NCBI GenBank assembly: GCA_937890825.1
Contig: CALADS010000023.1
Span: 1-13,090 of the forward strand
Origin: an uncultured Bacteroides sp.
Lineage (GTDB): Bacteria > Bacteroidota > Bacteroidia > Bacteroidales > Bacteroidaceae
Reading direction: 5' to 3'
Length of the DNA: 13,090 bases
Part shown: piece after piece, positions 1-6,665 of the stretch
Layout: the number at the start of each line of letters is the position of its first letter
Numbering within the stretch: position 1 is the first letter of the stretch
Notes under the pieces: generated by a model
What the model was told of the DNA's origin: nothing
Seen by the model: the letters and a program-made list of their open reading frames with translations, nothing else
The model's database searches: none
Made by a program: the position numbers and the translations under genes

Positions 1-51
1 GGCAAACATTACACTCAGAAGGGTCACTAATGCAAAATAAAACTTTTTCAT
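1..51 (-). CDS. Start of a secreted or membrane protein (partial, cut by window edge)
   Basis: Only the first 17 codons are inside the window; the gene continues past position 1. The visible residues, MKKFYFALVTLLSVMFA, have two lysines followed by a hydrophobic stretch, the shape of a signal peptide, so the product probably crosses or enters the inner membrane. The ATG at 51 to 49 lies 18 bases after the coupling-protein stop and is preceded by an ACCCTAAAA motif like that of four other genes here. In CTnDOT-type operons, genes after traN include traO, traP and traQ, and a secreted transfer protein would fit, but the family cannot be named from 17 residues. Confidence 0.6.
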   Translation of the reverse strand, partial: MKKFYFALVTLLSVMFA

Positions 52-69
52 GGCGCTTGTTTTTTAGGG

Positions 70-2013
70 TTATAACTTCATGTTCTTGTTGTTTCTCGAA
101 TCATTGGGTTTCTTCAGTTTGTCTTTCTCAGCCTTCTTCCGGGCGATAGGTTCCAACACCTGGTTGACATCTTCAATAATCTTTACATAATTCTGTTGTA
201 CGATTTCCTCCAGGATATCCATTTCCAGCTTCTCGTTGCCGGATGCCAATTTGACCGGCAGAGAGAACGGAGGGATCTCTTTTTCTTCAAACTTGCACAT
301 GTTCATCTGCACATTGAAGAAGGGCGGCTTTCCACCGGCTATCTTGCCGATGAAGTGACCGGCTGACTGGCCAGCCACTTCACGGGCCTTCAGTACCTTT
401 TCCTTCTGCAGGCTTTCAGTCCGGCTGTTTCCGCCTCCCTCCTGTTGAGAGAAACTTTCCTGGGCTTCCTTCTGTTCTCCGAAAAGATTTTCAATGTCCT
501 TGGCAGTCTTTTCGTTTCCGGTCATACCATAGGCTTGGGTACCGCAGGATGCTTTCAAGATATTGGCACTCTTCTCTCCATAATCTCGGACTGCCTGATT
601 GAAATCCTGCACAGCCAGGATGGTCGATACATTATGCTTTCGAGCGGTTCCGATAAAGGTGTCAATGCCTTGTAGCAGGATGGTCGGAAACTCATCCACC
701 ATGAAGACGCTGGTGGCTTTCCCAGGATTGTTCATCTGCGACATCAGCACACTACCGATACAGGAGATGGCTGGAGAAACGGCTTCCTTGATGGTGGGGG
801 CATTACCGACACAAAGCAGAGTCGGATGCTCCTTGTTGGTGATGTCCAGCGAAAACTCTTCCTCCGGCAGGGGCGACAACACCCAAAAGATGTATTTGTT
901 GTTCAGCATGACCAGCGGAGTCTGTGCCGATGATACGGCTCCGGCTGTCTGCTGCTGGGCTCCGAGCTTCCAGGCTGTCAGCATCGAAGACATGTTCAAA
1001 GCTATTTCAGCATCTTCCGAAAGCCATTCAAAAACAAGTTCGCTGTCAGAAAGAGCGAAAGCAATCACATGGGGTAGCGTACATATTCCCTTGTCCTTGT
1101 CTTTAAAGCATTTGTAGGCGATTGAATAGACGTAGTTGATGGCATTGTTCGCCCAGAAGTCAGTCTTCTCCTTCCAACTGGCCTCCAAATTCTTCATCAG
1201 GGTCATGATGATGTTCCGGATGAAAAGGGATTCATTCCCCTTGGCCATATACTTCGGTGAGAGCACATTCACTCTCACGGTTCTCGACATATCGACAAAG
1301 TTGATGTAGGCAAAGTTGGGGGTAGGCTTGCCTTGCTTCTTAAAGTATTCGATACTACCGTAAGCAATCCTCGACAGGATGGGTGAGTTGTCCTTGGTCG
1401 GATCACCTTCCCAGTCATAGATGAATCCGGCATAATTCCGTTCGGCACATTGGTAAATCATTCCCTTGATCCAGCTTTCAGACTTTCCGGATCCGGGTCC
1501 TCCGTCGATGTAGATATTCTGTTGGGGCTTGTGGATGACCAGGGGGCCTTCAGCCGTCTCAAAGGCGAAGTAGAAAGGAGATGTCTCGTTGCTCAATCCG
1601 AAGATACTTGAATCTGAGACCACCTTCCGGCGGAAGAAATAAGGTAACGTCTTGATGACAAGCAGGGTGTAGCCGACAAAAACTACGGGAAAGAAGAAGA
1701 GGTTATACCAGCGGATTACCTGGCTGAACCCAGCTACCAGCGCGGTAGCTGCCAGCAAGGTCAAACTGGTATAAAACCACTTCCTGTCCTCCGGTCCCGG
1801 CTTGCGGTATGGAAAGAGAAAGGCCAGTCCGGCTATCAGTATCACATAGAGGAAACGGAACAGGAGCTGCTTGTCCATCAGTTTTCCCCAAATTCCTTGC
1901 ATCTCCGGTTCATAGAACCGGTTGATGATTGCCCACTGAAACAGCACGGCCATCCCAATCAACGTAGATAGCAGTATCAAGATGAATGACAGGTCTTTCT
2001 TCTCTTTATCCAT
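70..2013 (-). CDS. VirD4/TraD-family type IV coupling protein (conjugative ATPase)
   Basis: A 647-residue inner-membrane ATPase that should bring the relaxase-DNA complex to the secretion channel. The N-terminal 125 residues contain about four hydrophobic segments (near 8-30, 49-67, 81-99 and 104-122), more than the two usual in VirD4. A Walker A motif, GGPGSGKS, is at residues 171-178 and a Walker B, SVFMVDE, at 435-441. It is followed by the region resembling the TraG/VirD4 C-terminal domain, with an AVQDFNQ segment near 468-474. The tail from about 625 is highly basic and probably flexible. The gene begins 12 bases after the ssb stop and is the last complete gene of the row. In many Bacteroides elements the coupling protein (often called MobC) sits with the relaxase; here it ends the transfer operon. 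The family call is firm; the specific gene name is not. Confidence 0.92.
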   Translation of the reverse strand: MDKEKKDLSFILILLSTLIGMAVLFQWAIINRFYEPEMQGIWGKLMDKQLLFRFLYVILIAGLAFLFPYRKPGPEDRKWFYTSLTLLAATALVAGFSQVIRWYNLFFFPVVFVGYTLLVIKTLPYFFRRKVVSDSSIFGLSNETSPFYFAFETAEGPLVIHKPQQNIYIDGGPGSGKSESWIKGMIYQCAERNYAGFIYDWEGDPTKDNSPILSRIAYGSIEYFKKQGKPTPNFAYINFVDMSRTVRVNVLSPKYMAKGNESLFIRNIIMTLMKNLEASWKEKTDFWANNAINYVYSIAYKCFKDKDKGICTLPHVIAFALSDSELVFEWLSEDAEIALNMSSMLTAWKLGAQQQTAGAVSSAQTPLVMLNNKYIFWVLSPLPEEEFSLDITNKEHPTLLCVGNAPTIKEAVSPAISCIGSVLMSQMNNPGKATSVFMVDEFPTILLQGIDTFIGTARKHNVSTILAVQDFNQAVRDYGEKSANILKASCGTQAYGMTGNEKTAKDIENLFGEQKEAQESFSQQEGGGNSRTESLQKEKVLKAREVAGQSAGHFIGKIAGGKPPFFNVQMNMCKFEEKEIPPFSLPVKLASGNEKLEMDILEEIVQQNYVKIIEDVNQVLEPIARKKAEKDKLKKPNDSRNNKNMKL

Positions 2014-2025
2014 ACCTTTATCACT

Positions 2026-2346
2026 TTAGACGGTTGCTTCTTCTTTCTTCTCGGCTTTTCCAAGCAGTTCGATGCGGTTGACGGTCAGGGTCACCGAAGG
2101 GATGCAGCTGCCGTCGTCCTTCTTGAATACATCAACAAAGACATCACCGGTCACATAGACCTGCACACCCTTCTTGATGTATTCCACTACCTTGCTTTCG
2201 TAATTCACGAAACAGCATACCCACAGCGTCTGTTCTGCTCCCTGCGCGTTCTTATACTTGGTTGAAACATTGAAGTTGAAACCTTTTCCATTCTTGTTCG
2301 CACGTGCATCTGCACCTACATAACCGATAATTTGTCCTGTAAACAT
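2026..2346 (-). CDS. ssb: Single-stranded DNA-binding protein (short SSB)
   Basis: A 106-residue OB-fold protein of the SSB family. The N-terminal strand MFTGQIIGYVGADARA, the middle TLWVCCFVNYESKVVEYIKKG segment and the VTGDVFVDVF strand follow the order seen in bacterial SSBs. It should coat single-stranded DNA during transfer or on entry into the recipient. The protein stops soon after the OB fold (ending KKEEATV) and lacks both the long linker and the acidic DDxPF tip that chromosomal SSBs use to recruit host replication and repair proteins. It starts 11 bases after the ArdC-like gene with an AT-rich leader and no Shine-Dalgarno sequence, and ends 12 bases before the coupling-protein start. 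Confidence 0.9.
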   Translation of the reverse strand: MFTGQIIGYVGADARANKNGKGFNFNVSTKYKNAQGAEQTLWVCCFVNYESKVVEYIKKGVQVYVTGDVFVDVFKKDDGSCIPSVTLTVNRIELLGKAEKKEEATV

Positions 2347-2357
2347 AGTTTTAAAAT

Positions 2358-3674
2358 TTAAAGTGCTAAAATAAAATCATTATTCATGGTTTTCCGTTCC
2401 TGATAGGCCTCCATCCAGTCATTGGCGGTGCGGTCATTGATTTCCAAATTCAGTTCCATCATGTCCTTCATATACATCTTCCGCAACGGCACACTGGCCA
2501 TCACATCCTCCAAAGTGAACGAAACGGATTCCGGCTTGTCCGCTATGCCGAACTGCCGGTCCAGATGTTCCTTCATCCCTTCCGTCAGATGACTGCTGTC
2601 AATCCGTTCCATCAGTTCCGGTGCCGGAACAAATCCTTCCTTCTTCAGGTCATCCAGCAGTTCCTTGTTTCCCTGAATAACACCCACCATGAATTTTTCT
2701 TCCTGACTTAACAGAGAAAACATCTCCTGACTCCGTTCCTGTATCATACCACTGGCCTTTCCGACATCCGACAGGATGCTGTAGATGAACTTCGGGTCTT
2801 CCTTCAGCGCAGCCAGCCAGTTCTTCAAATACATGGCATTCTCCTCGCGAATGCTGGTCGTGATGCCCATGGCCTGTCCGGTAGTGGCTGCAGTCAGTTC
2901 GGCAATGAGTTCTTCCTTGGCGTATTTATCATCCCCAAAGACAACTCCCTTTTCCCGGTTCAGCAGATGCACTTCCCCGGTGGAATGGGCCATCTCATGC
3001 ATCAGGGTGGCATAAAACGATTCACCGTCCTCAAACTGCCCTTTCAGGGGGACAACGATGTGCCCGTCCTTTTCCCCGCGTGCGTAGTAGGCCTGGTTCC
3101 CTTCCTTGGGCAGGATCGGACACACCCATTTGCCTTCTCTTATCATGACATCCAGCAGGGGCATGGCGAACATGCCTTTTTCATCCTTCAAGGCCGGTGA
3201 CTTGAACCGGTTTTCCAGCTGTTCGTACAGTTCCGGCTTCACTTCCTTCAGATTGGTCTGATTCACATTGAAGACGTTGTAGGTCTTCATATAAGGGGTC
3301 ACCTTGTAGTTCTCCTGCTCCTCCCTGCTGAGATGGCGGTACTGGTCCATGGTAATCTTCTTCCCGTTCTTGTCCTTGATGCTGAAGTTCCAATAGACCA
3401 CCGGGAAGGAGTGTTCCCCCTTCAATACGTTCAGCCCCTTTTCCTTGGCCTGCATGAAAGTCATATAGACCGGCATGCCATACTGCTCCTTTTCCGTCAG
3501 TAAAAACAGCATAAAGGAATTGACCCCGTTGTAGTTCCGGCCATCGATGTTCTGTGGAAGTCCCCCACCCTTGGTGCTGAACCACGGCTGCTGCCAGTTA
3601 TCCTCCACTTGCTGGATCTTTTCAATCATCAGTTCTGCAAAACGTTGCAGGGCTTTGTCACTTGCGGTATCCAT
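2358..3674 (-). CDS. ArdC-like antirestriction protein with zincin metallopeptidase domain
   Basis: A 438-residue multidomain protein. Residues about 8-130 match the ArdC N-terminal (DUF1738) single-stranded DNA-binding domain, including DNWQQPWF, a GRNYNGVNSFML segment and VYMTFMQAKEKG. Residues about 195-300 match the polyvalent-protein metallopeptidase domain: HEMAH at 226-230 supplies two zinc ligands and the catalytic glutamate, and KEELIAE at 253-259 the likely third ligand. ArdC proteins protect incoming conjugative DNA from restriction, and a protein with both domains could act in the recipient. The C-terminal third is unusual: residues 328-379 resemble a repeat found twice in the DUF3945-type protein upstream, and residues 390-430 resemble the neighbouring 63-residue protein. 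The ATG is 3 bases after that gene's stop, implying coupled translation. The domain calls are firm; translocation into the recipient is inference. Confidence 0.88.
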   Translation of the reverse strand: MDTASDKALQRFAELMIEKIQQVEDNWQQPWFSTKGGGLPQNIDGRNYNGVNSFMLFLLTEKEQYGMPVYMTFMQAKEKGLNVLKGEHSFPVVYWNFSIKDKNGKKITMDQYRHLSREEQENYKVTPYMKTYNVFNVNQTNLKEVKPELYEQLENRFKSPALKDEKGMFAMPLLDVMIREGKWVCPILPKEGNQAYYARGEKDGHIVVPLKGQFEDGESFYATLMHEMAHSTGEVHLLNREKGVVFGDDKYAKEELIAELTAATTGQAMGITTSIREENAMYLKNWLAALKEDPKFIYSILSDVGKASGMIQERSQEMFSLLSQEEKFMVGVIQGNKELLDDLKKEGFVPAPELMERIDSSHLTEGMKEHLDRQFGIADKPESVSFTLEDVMASVPLRKMYMKDMMELNLEINDRTANDWMEAYQERKTMNNDFILAL

Positions 3675-3677
3675 AGG

Positions 3678-3869
3678 CTACTCATATAGATGGTTGTTTT
3701 CATAGTCCAACAGCCATTCCCGGGCTGTTTCGTCACTCAACTCGCGGTCCGAAGCAGCCATGGCTGCCTGATAGGCCGTTGCCAGTTCTTCCTGTGCCAG
3801 GAGAAACTGCAAATCGCTGACCGCTCCGTTTTGGTTCAGCTGAACCAGTTCGTCATAATCTTCTCTCAT
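3678..3869 (-). CDS. Small acidic helical protein, unknown function
   Basis: A 63-residue protein with no signal peptide or membrane segment, rich in Glu, Ala, Leu and Gln and probably all helical. No known family is recognised. Its residues from about 19 onward align without gaps to residues 391-430 of the ArdC-like protein encoded immediately downstream, sharing a Y..(3)M...(5)E.(2)D.TA..W...Y pattern. The gene starts 23 bases after the DUF3945-type gene, with an ACCCTAAAA motif 18 bases before the ATG, and ends 3 bases before the ArdC-like start. This tight spacing on the coding strand of the operon supports it as a real gene despite its size. It may work with, or regulate, the ArdC-like protein, but this is a guess from context. 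Confidence 0.68.
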   Translation of the reverse strand: MREDYDELVQLNQNGAVSDLQFLLAQEELATAYQAAMAASDRELSDETAREWLLDYENNHLYE

Positions 3870-3892
3870 ACGGTTGCGTTTTAGGGTGAATA

Positions 3893-5365
3893 CTATAGAT
3901 CATTGAAAGCCCGGCTTACGGTGTTGCCGATGGCTCTTGTGTTTTCCTTCAGGTGGCTGGGTTTCGGCGTGCTGGCCAGCTTGACATCGCCCAGCGTCTT
4001 TCCCGGCTTTTCCAGACCGAATATCTTCTGCACGGCTATCAGGGTCTTGGGCTGTACTCCGGATTCTCGCATCAGCGCCAGGTCCTTATCTGTGATTTGA
4101 TAACCGCTCCGGTGGATTTCCTGTATCGTGTGATAACGCTCTTCCAAGGCAGCTTCCACCAGCCTTCTGCTCTGTTTTTCATTCTCCGACAGTTCGTGCG
4201 TCTTTACTCCGAACAGCGTCCTGACTTCTTCGGTTTCCCGTTCGTCCAGTCCCAACGTCCGGGCCACTCCCTTCACATACTCCTCGCTGGGCTTGTAGCC
4301 CTCTTCCCGCAGCATCTCGATCTTCTCAAAATCGCGCCGGCCAACCGCTTCCTTAAATTCGCTGTTCCTATCCCGCCCTTGCGCGGGTTCCTGTCCGGCT
4401 TTCTGCTCTAGTCCGACGGGTTGCACATCCAGCCGCTGCCGCATGGCCTGTATCATCTCGTGGGCCTTCTCGTTAGACACGCTCTGTATATTTTGGATCA
4501 TCACGCCCTTCCGGTCTTCCGTCAGCTGGATGTCAGCGATAAAGTAACCGTCCTTGCTGTGCAGCAGCTTGTTCTCCAACGAATGCCCGTTGGCCAGCAG
4601 ATACTTGTCAGACTTGGTGAGCTTATAGCCTTCGTATTCATCTGTCTTGCCGATGACCTGGGGTATCTTCAGCTCCTGGTTGCTGCGCACAATCACACTG
4701 TTCAGGTCCCGGTCCACCTGCAGGAAGATATCCTTGTCCCGGATGCGGACCGGCACCACCTCCCCGGCCAGCAGCTGCTCCTTGTCCTTCTTACTGAGTT
4801 TCTTCCCCAAAATCTTGTCCGGGATGACCAGCGATTCCTTCCGGTAAAAGACGGAAATACCGTCTGCATTGAATCGCAACTTCCCTGGCCTGCCGTTGAG
4901 GTCCATCAGGTCTGACATCACTCCCTTCTCCAGCCTGGTTCCCTTCCCGTCGAGGATGTTCCCTTGCTGTTGGGCATATTCATAAAGGGCCTGTCCGGTA
5001 TAGCTCACCTTGTTCTTGTGGTCGATGATGGTGAAGCCGTCCCTCTCCTCTCCTTTCAGGTTCTCCCACCGGATGATGCTGACCCCTTCCTTTTCCAGTT
5101 CCTTCAGATAGGCCGGATCATTGGCCCGGTCCTTGTCGAAGAAAGCAGCTACCCGCTCTTTCGAGGCTTCCCTTCCCGGTTCATCATCAATCATACTGGC
5201 CCTTGCACGGATTTCTTTCACACCCATGACTATATTTTCGTCTCCTTTCCGAAATCGAAAGTGACCATCCCTATATTCGGTTTCATAACCCAATGACTGG
5301 GCGATGCCGCTGAATTGTCCGGCATTCTCAAAATTATAGGTTTCAAATGCTTCTCTCAGTTTCAT
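3893..5365 (-). CDS. DUF3945-type conjugative-element protein with C-terminal helical repeats
   Basis: A soluble protein of 490 residues from the chosen start. The middle (about 145-295) resembles DUF3945, a domain common on Bacteroidetes mobile elements and of unknown biochemical role. It shows two related units: one around IPDKILGKKLSKKDKEQLLA (180-226) and one around IPQVIGKTDEYEGYKLTKSD (234-292), each with an L...DK..L..G core followed by beta-strands. The C-terminal part has two tandem units of about 52 residues (337-388 and 402-453), sharing EA..., I, GY and a final FG. The chosen ATG at 5365 lies 4 bases after the traN stop. An in-frame ATG at 5410 would add 15 residues but overlap traN by 41 bases, and cannot be excluded. 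The protein probably acts on DNA transfer or establishment together with the ArdC-like protein; that is inference. Confidence 0.78.
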   Translation of the reverse strand: MKLREAFETYNFENAGQFSGIAQSLGYETEYRDGHFRFRKGDENIVMGVKEIRARASMIDDEPGREASKERVAAFFDKDRANDPAYLKELEKEGVSIIRWENLKGEERDGFTIIDHKNKVSYTGQALYEYAQQQGNILDGKGTRLEKGVMSDLMDLNGRPGKLRFNADGISVFYRKESLVIPDKILGKKLSKKDKEQLLAGEVVPVRIRDKDIFLQVDRDLNSVIVRSNQELKIPQVIGKTDEYEGYKLTKSDKYLLANGHSLENKLLHSKDGYFIADIQLTEDRKGVMIQNIQSVSNEKAHEMIQAMRQRLDVQPVGLEQKAGQEPAQGRDRNSEFKEAVGRRDFEKIEMLREEGYKPSEEYVKGVARTLGLDERETEEVRTLFGVKTHELSENEKQSRRLVEAALEERYHTIQEIHRSGYQITDKDLALMRESGVQPKTLIAVQKIFGLEKPGKTLGDVKLASTPKPSHLKENTRAIGNTVSRAFNDL

Positions 5366-5369
5366 AGCT

Positions 5370-6470
5370 TCAGAATTTATAAAGTGGTTCTGCAGATAGG
5401 ATATATTCATTCAGTACGGCAAGCTTCATATGCCTACCCCCGTTCTTCTCATACAGTTCGATTTCAAAGACCTTGTCGTCCGGAATGGTGAACTTGTTGA
5501 ATCCGAGCACAAGCCGGTTGCTACCCTTTCCCTTGATCTTCGTGTTAAACTCATCCTGATAAATGGGCTCGATGGTGGTCTCCTGCTGGATGGCGTTCTT
5601 CCGCTTCTTCTGGTCCCTTTCGAAGCATTTCACAAACTCAATATCGTAATCGATATATGAGTTGTTCTTCAGATCAAAGACAAAGAACATATAGTCTTCA
5701 TGTACATATAGGTTGGCCATCGACAACTCGAACTTATTCTCAATAACTCCCAGACTAAAGATGTTACGTTTCTTCTTCTTGAGTTCCTGCAAGTGCTTCG
5801 CCATCTCCTCGCTGTTCACGTCCACATGGGCAGTATAGGGTCGCTGGTCATTGTAGTTATAGGTAAAGACAGAAGTATTGCTCCGTTGAATGGTGATATG
5901 GTAGGTGTTCATCTTCCGGTCAATGACAAACAGGTTGGAGGTATTTACAGCATCCTTGGCAGTCGCAACCTTCAGCTGGTTGTTATAGCTACTCAGTGTA
6001 AAGGATGCCTCGTTGCCCGGCGTTCCATAGACAATATCGCCCGGGAAGAAGAACTCGGCCACATGCAAGTCACTCACTTCTGCCCGGTAGTCGTGATGTT
6101 CCCATTTGTTCCTGTCTTCGTAGATATTGGGCTGCCCGTCCGTCTCTCCTGCCGGAAGGTAACGGATGTGGTAGGTATAGACGCTTCCGTCGATGCAGAC
6201 CACCGTCAGGTTCGTCTCTTCTTCAAAGCCTTCGGTCTGTGCCGACAGCCGGATGACATGAGGGGCTTCCTCTAACCGGCTGGCCATCACGAGATCCTTC
6301 TGGCCGATTTCGATGTCATTCACTTGCACCGGGAATACGATATGCTTGACACAATCGAAGGTAACGTAGATGTCCTTCGGCTGGATAGCCTGCTGCAGGG
6401 GCTGTTTCTCTTGTGCCGTCACAAGGAGCGAACACAGCAGCAGGAGAATGAGAGTCAGTTCTTTTTTCAT
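5370..6470 (-). CDS. traN: Conjugative transfer protein TraN (VirB9-like, DUF4138)
   Basis: A 366-residue exported protein. The N-terminus, MKKELTLILLLLCSLLVTAQ, is a typical signal peptide with likely cleavage before the glutamine. The following region, with IYVTFDCVKHIVFPVQV and later ETNLTVVCIDGSVYTYHIRY, matches the N-terminal part of Bacteroides TraN, which pairs with TraM as a VirB9-like component of the outer part of the secretion channel. The C-terminal half is beta-rich. The ATG at 6470 is preferred because it starts directly at the signal peptide; an in-frame GTG three codons upstream (6479) is a poorer choice. An ACCCTTAAA motif begins 20 bases before the ATG and overlaps the stop of the preceding small gene. 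Confidence 0.88.
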   Translation of the reverse strand: MKKELTLILLLLCSLLVTAQEKQPLQQAIQPKDIYVTFDCVKHIVFPVQVNDIEIGQKDLVMASRLEEAPHVIRLSAQTEGFEEETNLTVVCIDGSVYTYHIRYLPAGETDGQPNIYEDRNKWEHHDYRAEVSDLHVAEFFFPGDIVYGTPGNEASFTLSSYNNQLKVATAKDAVNTSNLFVIDRKMNTYHITIQRSNTSVFTYNYNDQRPYTAHVDVNSEEMAKHLQELKKKKRNIFSLGVIENKFELSMANLYVHEDYMFFVFDLKNNSYIDYDIEFVKCFERDQKKRKNAIQQETTIEPIYQDEFNTKIKGKGSNRLVLGFNKFTIPDDKVFEIELYEKNGGRHMKLAVLNEYILSAEPLYKF

Positions 6471-6482
6471 GGTCTTCACGCT

Positions 6483-6665
6483 TTAAGGGTTACTGAAAAA
6501 TGCAGTATAGAAGGTGATGCCCCATAGGAGGAGCACACAAAGGAGAAAAGAGAGGAGTAACGATCTTATCTCCGAAAAGGCTTTTCCATCTTTACGGGCC
6601 GCATAGATACGGTAACCGAAAAATACAGCGGAAATAGCCAACAGGTAATTCAAAATATCTATCAT
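6483..6665 (-). CDS. Small two-helix membrane protein between traM and traN
   Basis: A 60-residue protein with two hydrophobic segments (about residues 3-20 and 34-56) separated by a charged loop, YAARKDGKAFSEIRS. Its ATG overlaps the traM stop in an ATGA arrangement, a mark of translational coupling, and its stop lies 12 bases before the traN ATG, so it is well supported as a gene. No family is recognised. CTnDOT-type operons have a small protein, TraL, between traK and traM; here that place is empty and this protein sits one gene later, so it could fill a similar role or be an unrelated inner-membrane subunit. It lacks a signal-peptide cleavage site. Confidence 0.72.
   Translation of the reverse strand: MIDILNYLLAISAVFFGYRIYAARKDGKAFSEIRSLLLSFLLCVLLLWGITFYTAFFSNP

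Noticed and set aside
5366..5410. Upstream ATG for the DUF3945-type protein (15 extra residues)
   Set aside because: It would overlap traN by 41 bases, whereas the ATG at 5365 sits 4 bases after the traN stop. It is kept as an alternative because neither start has a ribosome-binding site that decides it.
6471..6479. GTG start three codons upstream for traN
   Set aside because: The ATG at 6470 starts directly on a clean signal peptide and keeps the leader-motif spacing seen in other genes.
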